From Denitratisoma oestradiolicum (lineage in GTDB: Bacteria; Pseudomonadota; Gammaproteobacteria; Burkholderiales; Rhodocyclaceae): 64,000 nt of DNA. Below are positions 30,699-41,814 of this stretch, piece by piece. Position numbers and translations under genes: made by a program. The notes under the pieces were generated by a model. The model worked only from the letters and a program-made list of their open reading frames with translations. It did not search any database and was not told the DNA's origin. Within the stretch, counting starts at the first letter, position 1; every line of letters begins with the position of its first letter. Where the stretch lies: positions 3,390,001 through 3,454,000 of the forward strand of contig NZ_LR778301.1 of assembly GCF_902813185.1 (NCBI RefSeq). The letters run 5' to 3'.

Positions 30699-32198
30699 AT
30701 GTTTGAATCCGCCGAGTTGGGACACAAGATCGACAAGGAAATCTACAAGAAGGCAGTGCCGGAACTACGCGCCTGGCTGCTCGATGCGCAATACGAGCTC
30801 AAGGAGCAAGGCAAGATTCCGGTCATCGTGCTGGTCAGCGGCCAGGATGGCGCCGGCAAGGGCGAGACCATCAATGTGCTCTACGAGTGGATGGACCCTC
30901 GCTTCATTTCCACCCTGGCCTTCTCGGCCCCCACCGACGAGGAGCGCCAGCGCCCGGTCATGTGGCGCTACTGGCGCGCCCTGCCGCCCAAGGGCCGCAT
31001 CGGCGTCTTCGCCGGCTCCTGGTATTCGGGGCCGATCCATGACCGCATCGACGGCAACATGACCAAGGCCGGCCTGGATGCCCGGGTGGACCAGATCAAC
31101 CGTTTCGAGCAGATGCTGGTGAATGAGGGCGCCCTGATCCTCAAGTTCTGGTTCCATCTCACCAAGGACGGCCAGAAGCGCCGCTTGAAGGCCCTGGAAA
31201 AGGACCCGCGCACCGCCTGGCGGGTGACCAAGTGGAACTGGGACCGCCTGAAGACCTACGACAAGTTGCAGGACGTGGTGGGCCATGTGCTGCGCATGAC
31301 CAACACGCCCTGGGCGCCCTGGATCATCATCGAGGGCGAGGACGATCGCTATCGTTCCCTGACCACGGGCAAGATTCTGCTGGATGCCATCCGGCAGCGC
31401 CTGGCGGGCACCAGCAAACAGACCACGCCGGTGGCGCCGCCGGTGCCGGTGAACCTGGACGGTCGCGACGTGCTCTCGGAGCTCGACCTCGCCTGCACGA
31501 TCGCCAAGAAGGATTACGAGAACCAGCTTGCCAAATGGCAGGGCAGGCTTTCCGAACTGGTGCGCGACCCGCGTTTCAAGCAGAAGTCGCTGATCTGCGT
31601 CTTCGAGGGGGCGGATGCCGCCGGCAAGGGGGGCGCGGTGCGCCGCATCACGGCGGCCCTGGACGCCCGGGACTACCAGATCGTGCCCATCGCCGCGCCC
31701 ACCGAGGAGGAACGCGCCCAGCCCTACATGTGGCGTTTCTGGCGCCACATCCCGAGGAATGGCCGGGTCACCATCTTCGACCGTTCCTGGTATGGCCGGG
31801 TGCTGGTGGAGCGGGTCGAGGGCTTCTGCGCCGAGGCGGACTGGCTGCGGGCCTACAGCGAGATCAACGACTTCGAGCACGAGCTGGCCGATGCCGGCGC
31901 CATCGTGGTCAAGTTCTGGCTCCAGATCGGCAAGGATGAGCAGTTGAAGCGCTTCAAGGAGCGGGAGAAGATCGAGTTCAAGCGCTTCAAGATCACCGAC
32001 GAGGACTGGCGCAACCGGGAGAAGTGGGACGCCTATCACAGCGCCATCTGTGACATGGTGGACCGCACCAGCACCGGCAACGCGCCGTGGACCCTGGTGG
32101 AGGCCAACGACAAGAACTACGCCCGGGTCAAGATACTGCGCACGGTCTGCGAACGACTTGAGGCCGCCTTCAAGAGCAAGGACAAGACTCCGGACTAG
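30699..32198 (+). CDS. pap: Polyphosphate:AMP phosphotransferase (two-domain PPK2)
   Basis: A 499-residue protein made of two tandem PPK2 domains. Each has a Walker A, SGQDGAGKGETI near residue 48 and EGADAAGKGGAV near 307, a lid-region motif (PTDEERQRPVMWRYWR; PTEEERAQPYMWRFWR) and a WYSGP or WYGRV site. Two-domain PPK2 proteins (class II) phosphorylate AMP to ADP with polyphosphate. The second domain keeps the fuller motif set (FDRSWYGRVLVERVEG), as expected when one half is catalytic and the other structural. Confidence 0.93.
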   Translation: MFESAELGHKIDKEIYKKAVPELRAWLLDAQYELKEQGKIPVIVLVSGQDGAGKGETINVLYEWMDPRFISTLAFSAPTDEERQRPVMWRYWRALPPKGRIGVFAGSWYSGPIHDRIDGNMTKAGLDARVDQINRFEQMLVNEGALILKFWFHLTKDGQKRRLKALEKDPRTAWRVTKWNWDRLKTYDKLQDVVGHVLRMTNTPWAPWIIIEGEDDRYRSLTTGKILLDAIRQRLAGTSKQTTPVAPPVPVNLDGRDVLSELDLACTIAKKDYENQLAKWQGRLSELVRDPRFKQKSLICVFEGADAAGKGGAVRRITAALDARDYQIVPIAAPTEEERAQPYMWRFWRHIPRNGRVTIFDRSWYGRVLVERVEGFCAEADWLRAYSEINDFEHELADAGAIVVKFWLQIGKDEQLKRFKEREKIEFKRFKITDEDWRNREKWDAYHSAICDMVDRTSTGNAPWTLVEANDKNYARVKILRTVCERLEAAFKSKDKTPD

Positions 32199-32206
32199 GG
32201 AATACG

Positions 32207-33529
32207 ATGGACGCCAGCGATACCAACACCAAACTCGTTGCCTGGGTACGCCAGGCCGCGCCTTATATCCACGCCTTCCGGGGCAAGACCTTCGTCATCG
32301 CCTTCGGCGGCGACGTGCTGCTGGGGGATACTGCCCAGGCCCTGATCCACGATGTGGCACTGCTGGACAGCATGGGCATCCATCTGGTGCTGATCCATGG
32401 GGCACGCCCCCAGATCGATGCCGAGATGCGCGCCCGCCAACTGGAGCCCCGCTTTCACAAGGGTCTGCGGGTCACCGACGGCGAGGCCCTGGAATGCGTC
32501 AAGCGCGCCATGGGCGTGACCCGTATCGAAATCGAGGCCCTGCTCTCCCAGGGGCTGCCCAATACGCCCATGGCGGGGGGATTCCTGCGGGTCACCGGCG
32601 GCAACTTCATCACCGCCCGCCCGGTGGGCGTGGTGGATGGGGTGGACTACCAATACACCGGCGCGGTGCGCAAGATCATCGCCGAGGAAATCCAGGCCGA
32701 CCTGGCCCAGGAAAACGTGGTGCTGATCACTCCCATCGGCGCTTCACCCTCAGGAGAAATCTTCAACCTGTCCTGGGAGGAGGTGGCCGAGGCCGTGGCC
32801 ACCGCCATCCGTGCCGACAAGCTGATCTACCTGTGCGACGCGCCGGGGCTGACGGACAAGAAGGGCCAGCTCATCGACGCCCTGACTGCCGACGAGGCCG
32901 CCGCCCTTTCCCCCAAGAGCGCCCCCCAGGCACCGGAAGTGGCCCGGGCCCTGCCCGGCGCTATCCGGGCCTGCCGCGGCGGCGTGGGGCGGGTGCACTT
33001 CCTCGATCGCAAGGCTGACGGCGCCATGCTGATGGAGTTCTTCACCCGGGACGGCGTTGGCACGGTGATCACCCAGGCGCCTCTGGCACGGCTGCGGGAG
33101 GCCTGCCACGATGACGTGGGGGCGCTGCTGGGCTTGATCGCGCCCCTGGAGGCCGACGGTACTCTGGTGCGCCGGGAGCGGGAACGCCTGGAGATGGAGA
33201 TCGACCGTTTTTCCGTGGTGGAACACGACGGCGTCATCGTCGGTTGCGCTGCCCTGTATCCCTTCACCAAGGACAAGGCCGCCGAACTGGCCTGCCTGGC
33301 GGTGATGCCGGAGTTCCGCCGCTGTGGCTACGGCGACCAGTTGCGCCGCCACATCGAGGCCAGGGCCAAGAAGCTCAAGCTCAAGCGGCTGTTCGTGCTG
33401 ACCACCCGCACCGCCCACTGGTTCATCGAACGGGGCTTCGCCGAGACAGGCCTGGACAATCTGCCAGCCCAGAAGCGCGAGCTCTACAATCTGCAACGGC
33501 GTTCAAAGGTGCTGGTGAAGGCCCTTTGA
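32207..33529 (+). CDS. argA: N-acetylglutamate synthase
   Basis: A 440-residue bifunctional-fold enzyme. Residues about 1-290 are an amino-acid-kinase domain ([23 protein letters not shown]) and residues about 295-440 a GNAT acetyltransferase domain ([34 protein letters not shown]). ArgA makes N-acetylglutamate from acetyl-CoA and glutamate, the first step of arginine synthesis, and is normally inhibited by arginine through the kinase-like domain. It lies 8 bases after the PPK2 gene. Confidence 0.95.
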   Translation: MDASDTNTKLVAWVRQAAPYIHAFRGKTFVIAFGGDVLLGDTAQALIHDVALLDSMGIHLVLIHGARPQIDAEMRARQLEPRFHKGLRVTDGEALECVKRAMGVTRIEIEALLSQGLPNTPMAGGFLRVTGGNFITARPVGVVDGVDYQYTGAVRKIIAEEIQADLAQENVVLITPIGASPSGEIFNLSWEEVAEAVATAIRADKLIYLCDAPGLTDKKGQLIDALTADEAAALSPKSAPQAPEVARALPGAIRACRGGVGRVHFLDRKADGAMLMEFFTRDGVGTVITQAPLARLREACHDDVGALLGLIAPLEADGTLVRRERERLEMEIDRFSVVEHDGVIVGCAALYPFTKDKAAELACLAVMPEFRRCGYGDQLRRHIEARAKKLKLKRLFVLTTRTAHWFIERGFAETGLDNLPAQKRELYNLQRRSKVLVKAL

Positions 33530-33572
33530 TTGGATAAAATCGCCGTCCCAACCCACAAATAAAGGACACGCC

Positions 33573-33845
33573 ATGGCACGCATGGTCAATTGCATCAAAC
33601 TGGGCCGCGAAGCCGAAGGCCTGGATTTCCCCCCCCTGCCGGGCGAGCTGGGCAAGCGGATTTATGAAAACGTCTCAAAGGAGGCGTGGCAGCAATGGAC
33701 GCGCCTGCAGACCATGCTGATCAACGAGAATCGCCTCTCCCTGGCCGATCCCCGTGCCCGGCAATATCTCCAGGAACAGGTGACCAAGCATTTCTTTGGC
33801 GAGGGTGCCGATACGGCAGCGGGCTTCGTGCCTCCGGGTCACTGA
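33573..33845 (+). CDS. yggX: Fe(2+)-trafficking / oxidative damage protection protein
   Basis: A 90-residue YggX-family protein starting [19 protein letters not shown], with the conserved Cys and the helical segment [21 protein letters not shown]. It protects Fe-S proteins and handles iron in the cytoplasm. AAAGGA lies ahead of the ATG. It closes a run of four plus-strand genes and is followed by a strong bidirectional hairpin. Confidence 0.95.
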   Translation: MARMVNCIKLGREAEGLDFPPLPGELGKRIYENVSKEAWQQWTRLQTMLINENRLSLADPRARQYLQEQVTKHFFGEGADTAAGFVPPGH

Positions 33846-33870
33846 GCTTCGGATCTGACGGATGGCAAAG

Positions 33871-33893
33871 CGGGCCGCCCTTGGGGCGGCCCG
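33871..33893. terminator. Bidirectional terminator hairpin between yggX and rpiA
   Basis: CGGGCCGCCC and GGGGCGGCCCG form a near-perfect GC stem between two convergent genes, followed on the plus strand by GTCGTGTTT. The T content is modest. Confidence 0.7.
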
Positions 33894-33900
33894 TCGTGTT

Positions 33901-34584
33901 TCAGCGGCGGTATTCTTCGACGCCACCGGGGGTGGCCAGCAGCAGCAGGTCGGCGCCCCGGCAGGCGAAGAGGCCATTGGTGACCACCCCGACGATCTGG
34001 TTGATCCGGGCCTCGAATTCCGCCGGAGCGGTGATGGTCAGGCCATGAACATCCAGGATCACGTTGCCGTTGTCGGTGACGACCCCTTCCCGCCACCTGG
34101 GCTGCCCACCCAGTTTTTCCAGTTCCCGCGCCACGTAGGCACGGGCCATGGGGATCACCTCCACCGGCAGGGGAAAGCGGCCCAGGGTCGCTACCCGCTT
34201 GCTCTGGTCGCAGACGCAGACAAAGGTGCCGGCCACGGCGGCAACGATCTTCTCCCGGGTCAGGGCGGCGCCGCCGCCCTTGATCATGGACAGGCCGCCG
34301 TCGATCTCGTCGGCGCCATCCACATAGACGGGCAGATCCTCCACGTCGTTCAGGTCCAGCACCCGGATGCCATGGCCCTCCAGTCGCTTCCGGGTTCCCT
34401 CGGAGCTGGCGACCGTGCCCCCGAGACGATCCTTGATGGCGGCCAGTTCGTCGATGAAAAAATTGGCGGTGGAACCCGTGCCCACCCCGACGATGGCGCC
34501 CGGAGCAATCGTCTCCGCCACATAATCCCGGGCGGCACGGGCCACCGCCTGCTTGAGTTGGTCCTGGGTCATTGCCTGGGTCAT
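33901..34584 (-). CDS. rpiA: Ribose-5-phosphate isomerase A
   Basis: A 227-residue enzyme interconverting ribose 5-phosphate and ribulose 5-phosphate. Motifs: [14 protein letters not shown] near residue 33, the substrate site YVDGADEID near 82, and [13 protein letters not shown]. An in-frame ATG four codons in (MTQDQLK) is an alternative start. It is convergent with yggX. Confidence 0.96.
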   Translation of the reverse strand: MTQAMTQDQLKQAVARAARDYVAETIAPGAIVGVGTGSTANFFIDELAAIKDRLGGTVASSEGTRKRLEGHGIRVLDLNDVEDLPVYVDGADEIDGGLSMIKGGGAALTREKIVAAVAGTFVCVCDQSKRVATLGRFPLPVEVIPMARAYVARELEKLGGQPRWREGVVTDNGNVILDVHGLTITAPAEFEARINQIVGVVTNGLFACRGADLLLLATPGGVEEYRR

Positions 34585-34697
34585 TATTTAGGTTCTCCCT
34601 GAAGAAGGGCGAATTCTACCTGCCCTGACATACGTCCCGGACGTGCATACACCCCGATGCACGGCTGGGTGCGGAGACCTCAGAAAATCCAGCTACC

Positions 34698-36089
34698 CTA
34701 CCGCCCCATCCGGGTCGCCACCAGGATTGCCAGCGCCAGGGCAACGGCCACGACCAGATAGCCTTCGCTGAAGGCCGTGGCCAGGGCATGGCTCCCCTCC
34801 CCCAGGCTGTGGGCGCGCCACTCCACGTAGGCGGCTGCTCCCGCAACCCCCAGCACGCCCCCCAACTGACGCAGGTAGTTGAGCAGCATCGAGGCCTCGC
34901 TCAGCACCCGTCCATGGAGATTCGCCAAGGCAGCCTTGTTGATGGGGGTCAGGGCGAAGCTCTGGCCGATCCGGCCAACAATGGTGATAAGAATAAAACC
35001 CAGATAGGTCACCGTTTCGCCGTAGTGCCAAAGGACCACGAAGGAAGCGGTGAACACCGCCAGCCCCCAGGCCATCAACTTATGAGGGGTCCATCGGTCG
35101 GCCAGGATGCCCGCCACGGGAAAGGTCAGGGACAGGGCCAGGGTGCCCGGTATCTGGGCCGCACCAGCATGGGAGGCGGAGAGGCCCATCACGCTTTGCA
35201 GGAACACCGGCATCAGGTACATGGCGCCATACATGCCGAAGCCCGTCAGAAAGCTCACGCCACCGCCCAGCATCAGGGTCCGGCGTTGGAACAGCCCGCC
35301 CCCCAGGATGGGGGCCGCCGACCGTTGCAGATGCAGGACAAAGGCGCCGATGGCCAGCAGGGACACCCCCATGCAGCCCGCACTCCAGGCAAGGGAGGGT
35401 CCTCCTCCCGGACGGCTGAAGCAGGCCAGCCAGGCCAGGGTCAGCAGGGAGAGCAGGCCCATACCCATCCAGTCGAAGGGGGCCTCGGCCCCGAGTGGTT
35501 CCCGGAACAGCAGACGGCGCGCTCCCCACCAGGCCAGCAACCCCACCGGCAGTGGCAGCAGGGACACGGCGCGCCAGCCCCAGAGGTCCACCAGCAGTCC
35601 GGCAAGCGCCGGTGCCAGGGCCAGGGCCAGGGTGACCGCCAGGGAATTGATGCCATAGGCGCGGCCCTGGCGGTCCGGGGTGAACAGGCGCATCACCACG
35701 ATGGAACCCATGGGCGCCATCATCGCGGCGGTGCTGCCCTGGATCAGGCGAGCGCCCAACAACAGATTGAAACTGGGGCTCAGACTGCCCACCAGGCTGG
35801 TAATCAGCAACACCGCCATGGTGGCCTCGAAACAGCGACGCAGGCCGAAGCGCTGGATCAGCCAGGGCGCAGCCAGCATGGCCACGGTGTTGGTCACCAT
35901 GAAGGTGGTAACCACGAACTGCACGCTGTCGTGGCCCAGGCCGAAATCCTTCATCAGGGCCGGGATGGCCACGTTGAAACTGCCGCTGGGCAGGATGCTG
36001 GCCACCACCCCCAGGGATACGATCAGCACCACCCACCAGCGCTGATTCTGGCTCAGGGCATCGTAGGGAGAGGATGGCGCACGGCTCAT
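34698..36089 (-). CDS. MFS transporter, DHA2 (EmrB/QacA-like) family
   Basis: A 463-residue permease with about 14 hydrophobic helices. The opening NQRWWVVLIVSLGVVASILPSGSFNVAIPAL, the loop PWLIQRFGLRRCFE and GARLIQGSTAAMMAPMGSIVV are typical of the DHA2 drug:proton antiporters. The substrate cannot be told. ATG 36089 begins the usual cytoplasmic N-tail. It is 46 bases after the SDR gene and may belong with the SDR/hydratase/GntR group. Confidence 0.88.
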   Translation of the reverse strand: MSRAPSSPYDALSQNQRWWVVLIVSLGVVASILPSGSFNVAIPALMKDFGLGHDSVQFVVTTFMVTNTVAMLAAPWLIQRFGLRRCFEATMAVLLITSLVGSLSPSFNLLLGARLIQGSTAAMMAPMGSIVVMRLFTPDRQGRAYGINSLAVTLALALAPALAGLLVDLWGWRAVSLLPLPVGLLAWWGARRLLFREPLGAEAPFDWMGMGLLSLLTLAWLACFSRPGGGPSLAWSAGCMGVSLLAIGAFVLHLQRSAAPILGGGLFQRRTLMLGGGVSFLTGFGMYGAMYLMPVFLQSVMGLSASHAGAAQIPGTLALSLTFPVAGILADRWTPHKLMAWGLAVFTASFVVLWHYGETVTYLGFILITIVGRIGQSFALTPINKAALANLHGRVLSEASMLLNYLRQLGGVLGVAGAAAYVEWRAHSLGEGSHALATAFSEGYLVVAVALALAILVATRMGR

Positions 36090-36135
36090 GGTTGCTTGTT
36101 TTGCGCCCCGGCGCCAGGCCGGGGCAGGAGGACAC

Positions 36136-36891
36136 TCAGATGGCGGTCTGGCCCCCGTCGATGACAAAGGTGGAGCCGGTGACGAAGCGGGCTTCGTCCG
36201 AGGCCAGGTAGGCGATGGCGCCGGCGATTTCCGCCGGGTCGGCGCCGGGCAGCACCAGGGGAGAGAGGCGACCAAACAGGGAGAAGTCCGCGCCTTCCGG
36301 GGGAGTCACGCCACTGGTCATCGGGGTATGCACGTGGCCCGGACAAACCGCATTCACCCGCAGGCCCTTGGAGGCATATTCCACGGCCAGGGCCTTGGAC
36401 AGCATCAATACCGCCCCCTTGCTGGCGCTGTAGGGCGCGTTATAGGGCGTACCGACGACCCCGGCCGCCGAAGAGATATTGATGATGTTGCCCTTGGTTT
36501 CCAGCAGGTGGGGAATCGCCGCCCGGCACATGGCGAAGACGCCATTGACGTTGATGGCGAAGACCTTGGCCCACTCCGCGTCGGTAAGATCGGTGAAGTG
36601 CTTGAACATCAGGGTGCCGGCGATGTTGCACAGCACGTCCAGCTTGCCGAAGCGCGCCACGGCATCGGCCACGGCACCGTTGCAGTCGGCGCTGTCGGTG
36701 ACATTCAACACCCGGGCCGTCACGTCCAGACCCTGGTCCGCCAGGGCCTTCATTTCCTTGTGCAGCAGGTCGGCGTTGATGTCGCAGGCCAGCACCCGTG
36801 CGCCTTCGCCCGCCAGCCGTTTGGTGGTGGCCAGGGCGATGCCGGAAGCGGCTCCGGTGATCAATACAGCCTTGCCTTCAAAACGCTTCAT
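36136..36891 (-). CDS. Short-chain dehydrogenase/reductase
   Basis: A 251-residue SDR with the cofactor site ITGAASGIALATTK, the adenine-site LACDIN, the NIAG motif and the catalytic set ISSAAG and YSASK. The Asp in LACDIN suggests NAD(H) preference. Its substrate is unknown; the enoyl-CoA hydratase next door suggests a CoA or hydroxy-acid intermediate. ATG 36891 was chosen because GAGGAG sits 8 bases upstream. Confidence 0.88.
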   Translation of the reverse strand: MKRFEGKAVLITGAASGIALATTKRLAGEGARVLACDINADLLHKEMKALADQGLDVTARVLNVTDSADCNGAVADAVARFGKLDVLCNIAGTLMFKHFTDLTDAEWAKVFAINVNGVFAMCRAAIPHLLETKGNIINISSAAGVVGTPYNAPYSASKGAVLMLSKALAVEYASKGLRVNAVCPGHVHTPMTSGVTPPEGADFSLFGRLSPLVLPGADPAEIAGAIAYLASDEARFVTGSTFVIDGGQTAI

Positions 36892-36996
36892 GTCTTTTTC
36901 TCCTCGATAAGCCGTCATTTAAAAGTGCGGTCGTTTATTTTCCCGACAAGAATGGCCCCGGACCAGTCCTTTCCGGTTATGCGAACAGCGCCAGGC

Positions 36997-37779
36997 TCAA
37001 TGTCCCTGGAATTGAGGCTTGCGCTTGGCCAGAAAGGCGGCCAGCCCTTCCTGGTAGTCGGTACTGTCGAGGAAAGCAAAATTGTCCCGAACCTCCGACT
37101 CCGTCAAAGCCCGTGCCTGGGCCATCAGGCGCCGCACCAGCTTCTTGTGGGCCCGTGCCACCATGGGAGCGCCTGCAGCAATGCGCCGGGCCGTAGCATA
37201 GGCCTCTTCAGCCACCTCGGCATCGGCCACCACCCGGGTCAGCAATCCCTTTTCATAGGCTTCGACGGCACCCAGGATGCGTCCCTCCAGCAGGATTTCC
37301 AGGGCCACGGCGGGGCCGGCCAGAGCAACCAGCCCCACCAGCTCGGAATGGGCCATGGTGAAGCCCAGCTTCATGATCGGCGCGCCGAAGCGCGCTCCGG
37401 CGCCGGCGATGCGCAGATCGCAGCAACTGGCGATTTCCAGTCCGCCGCCGATGCAGACCCCCTCGATCAGGGCCACACTGGGGTGACGGCAATCCACGAT
37501 GGAATCGAGAGCGCCGGCCACCCACTCGCCGTGATAGACCTGGGCCCGCTCGAAGGTATCGCGCTGGGTCAGGAACTCCTCCAGGTCGCCACCGGCGGCG
37601 AAGGTTCCACCCTCGCCCCGCAACACCACGCAGCGCAGGCACTCGTCGCCATCCAGCTCATCCATCACCACCTTGAGCCGGCGCCACATGGCGCCATTGA
37701 CCGCATTGAGCTTGTCCGGATTGAACAGGGTCACCGTGGCGATGTCGCCATCGCGTTCGCACAGGATGTCGGGATTCAT
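36997..37779 (-). CDS. Enoyl-CoA hydratase/isomerase family protein
   Basis: A 260-residue crotonase-fold protein. The oxyanion-hole segments are TFAAGGDLEEF and GVCIGGGLEIASCCDLRIA. A Glu in AHSELVGL occupies the second acid region, while the usual PE-xLG segment is altered, so hydratase versus isomerase or hydrolase activity is uncertain. It overlaps the GntR gene by 4 bases and faces the methylmalonyl-CoA genes, suggesting work in acyl-CoA breakdown. Confidence 0.87.
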   Translation of the reverse strand: MNPDILCERDGDIATVTLFNPDKLNAVNGAMWRRLKVVMDELDGDECLRCVVLRGEGGTFAAGGDLEEFLTQRDTFERAQVYHGEWVAGALDSIVDCRHPSVALIEGVCIGGGLEIASCCDLRIAGAGARFGAPIMKLGFTMAHSELVGLVALAGPAVALEILLEGRILGAVEAYEKGLLTRVVADAEVAEEAYATARRIAAGAPMVARAHKKLVRRLMAQARALTESEVRDNFAFLDSTDYQEGLAAFLAKRKPQFQGH

Positions 37780-38468
37780 CGCAGCGTCGATCCCAGCTTG
37801 GCCAGGGCCTCCCGGCCCGACAGCAGGTGGTCATGCATGGCCCGGGCCGCCCGCTCCGGATTCCGGGCCTGCAGGGCCTCCAGGATCTGGCGGTGCTCCG
37901 CCAGGGACTGGTCCAACCGCCCCTCCACCAGGAGGGAATGACGCCGGGTGAGCTTGATCATCTTGCGGGTGTCGTCAATCAGGTGCTGCAGCCAGCGGTT
38001 GCCGGCGATCTCCTGGAGGGCGGCATGGAAGGCATCATTGACGGCGAAGAAGCGGTCGGCGTCTGCCGCCGCCCCATGGCGCTCCAGCTCGGCGTGGAGC
38101 GCAGCCAGCCGGGCCAGGTCGGCGTCGCTGGCCTTGCCTGCCGCTTCCAGGGCGGCCCGTCCTTCCAGCAGGGCCATCACCGGGAACACCTCGTCCAGGT
38201 CCTGTTCCGACAGCTCGGCCACATAGCAGCCGCGGCGGGGCTTCAGCACCACCAGGCCCTCGGCGGCCAACACCTTGAGGGCCTCCCGCATCGGCGTGCG
38301 GGAGATGCCGAACTCGTCCGCCAGGGCCTGCTCGTCCACCCAGCTGCCCGGCGCCATGTCGTGGGCGAAGATGCGGACACGCAAGCGCTCCGCCACCTCC
38401 TGGTAGAGGGCGGTGCGGGCGATGGTCTGGCCGGCGACGGCGCCGATTGGGGAGTCTATTGCATTCAT
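37776..38468 (-). CDS. GntR-family transcriptional regulator (FadR/FCD subfamily)
   Basis: A 230-residue regulator with an N-terminal winged helix (residues about 22-85: EQALADEFGISRTPMREALKVLAAEGLV) and a C-terminal FCD effector domain (about 95-220) with helical AxNDAFHAAL and HRQILEAL metal/ligand segments. FCD regulators respond to carboxylates or acyl compounds. It is cotranscribed with the hydratase and divergent from the methylmalonyl-CoA mutase gene. A dyad overlapping its start codon is a likely autoregulatory site. Confidence 0.9.
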   Translation of the reverse strand: MNAIDSPIGAVAGQTIARTALYQEVAERLRVRIFAHDMAPGSWVDEQALADEFGISRTPMREALKVLAAEGLVVLKPRRGCYVAELSEQDLDEVFPVMALLEGRAALEAAGKASDADLARLAALHAELERHGAAADADRFFAVNDAFHAALQEIAGNRWLQHLIDDTRKMIKLTRRHSLLVEGRLDQSLAEHRQILEALQARNPERAARAMHDHLLSGREALAKLGSTLR

Positions 38469-38489
38469 AATTATGGATAACGTATTATG
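38466..38489. promoter_or_regulatory. Candidate GntR operator between regulator and mutase gene
   Basis: CATAAT (38466-38471) and ATTATG (38484-38489) are exact reverse complements in an AT-rich island of an otherwise GC-rich intergenic region, overlapping the regulator start codon and lying 106 bases before the mutase start. It does not match the classical FadR TNGTNNNACNA core well, so assignment rests on position and symmetry. Confidence 0.4.
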
Positions 38490-38594
38490 CCAGCCTATCC
38501 GGTGTCAAGGGCCACCCAAGGTTTATTCTTCCGCCCTTCCCATCATTTTCAGTTGGCGCGCCCATTTCCGCGAAGGCCGCGCAGGAGAAGCGAG

Positions 38595-40751
<2,157 letters not shown>

Positions 40752-40776
40752 TACCAGTCGCGGACGGAACACACCA

Positions 40777-41769
40777 GTGGTCCACGCCAACCTGCTCTCC
40801 GCAGCCGACCAGACCCTGGTGGATGGTGTGCTGGCCGGCCAGCGCCGCGCCCTGGCCAAGGCCATCACTCTGATCGAGTCCACCCGGACCGATCACCAGC
40901 AGCGGGCTCAGCAGGTACTCGCCGCCCTGCTGCCCAGCACCGGCAACGCCATCCGCATCGGTATTTCCGGTGTGCCCGGCGCCGGCAAATCCACCTTCAT
41001 CGAGGCCCTGGGGGTCTGGCTCATCGGTCAGGGCAAGAAGCTGGCGGTGCTGGCCATCGACCCGTCCTCCTCGGTGAATGGCGGTTCCATCCTGGGCGAC
41101 AAGACCCGCATGGAGCAGCTCTCCCAGCGGGAAGAAGCCTTCATCCGTCCCAGCCCCTCGGCCGGCTCCCTGGGCGGCGTCGCCGAGAAGACCCGGGAAG
41201 CGATGCTGCTCTGCGAGGCCGCCGGCTACGACGTGATCATCATCGAGACCGTCGGCGTCGGCCAGTCGGAGACCACGGTGGCCGGCATGGTGGACATGTT
41301 CTGCCTGCTCCAGTTGCCCAATGCCGGCGACGATCTGCAGGCCATCAAGAAGGGCATCGTCGAGATCGCCGACCTGGTGGTCATCAACAAGGCCGACATC
41401 GACCCCAGAGCCACCGCCGTGGCCCGTGCCCAGTGGAAGAATGCGCTGCACATGCTGCGCCCCGCCTCGAAACACTGGTCGCCCCCCGTGGTGGCGCTGT
41501 CGGCCCTGCACAAGGAAGGCATCGTCGATTTCTGGGAACAGGTGGAGAAATATCAGGCCGCCTTGAAGCCCAGCGGCGAGTTCCAGGCCAAGCGCCAGCA
41601 TCAAGCCCTGTCGTGGATGTGGCAACTGATCGATTCCGGGCTGCGCCAGCATTTCCGCCATCACCCCCGCGTCCAGGAGAACCTGCCCGCGTTTACCCGC
41701 GCCGTCGAGGAGGGCCTGACAACGCCGGCGGCGGCGGCCCATACCCTGCTCGACTACCTCAAACACTGA
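40777..41769 (+). CDS. meaB: MeaB/ArgK-type G-protein chaperone of methylmalonyl-CoA mutase
   Basis: A 330-residue P-loop GTPase of the G3E/MeaB group: Walker A GVPGAGKST near residue 62, KLAVLAIDPSSSVNGGSILGDKTRM, the ETVGVGQSE switch, and the guanine motif VINKAD. MeaB proteins load and protect the B12 cofactor of the mutase. GTG at 40777 was chosen because similarity starts there and it lies 25 bases after the mutase stop; the longer frame overlaps the mutase gene. Confidence 0.95.
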   Translation: MVHANLLSAADQTLVDGVLAGQRRALAKAITLIESTRTDHQQRAQQVLAALLPSTGNAIRIGISGVPGAGKSTFIEALGVWLIGQGKKLAVLAIDPSSSVNGGSILGDKTRMEQLSQREEAFIRPSPSAGSLGGVAEKTREAMLLCEAAGYDVIIIETVGVGQSETTVAGMVDMFCLLQLPNAGDDLQAIKKGIVEIADLVVINKADIDPRATAVARAQWKNALHMLRPASKHWSPPVVALSALHKEGIVDFWEQVEKYQAALKPSGEFQAKRQHQALSWMWQLIDSGLRQHFRHHPRVQENLPAFTRAVEEGLTTPAAAAHTLLDYLKH

Positions 41770-41814
41770 ATCAACACGGCGCTACATTCGTCGCCTCATC
41801 CAAGGGAGTTTGCT

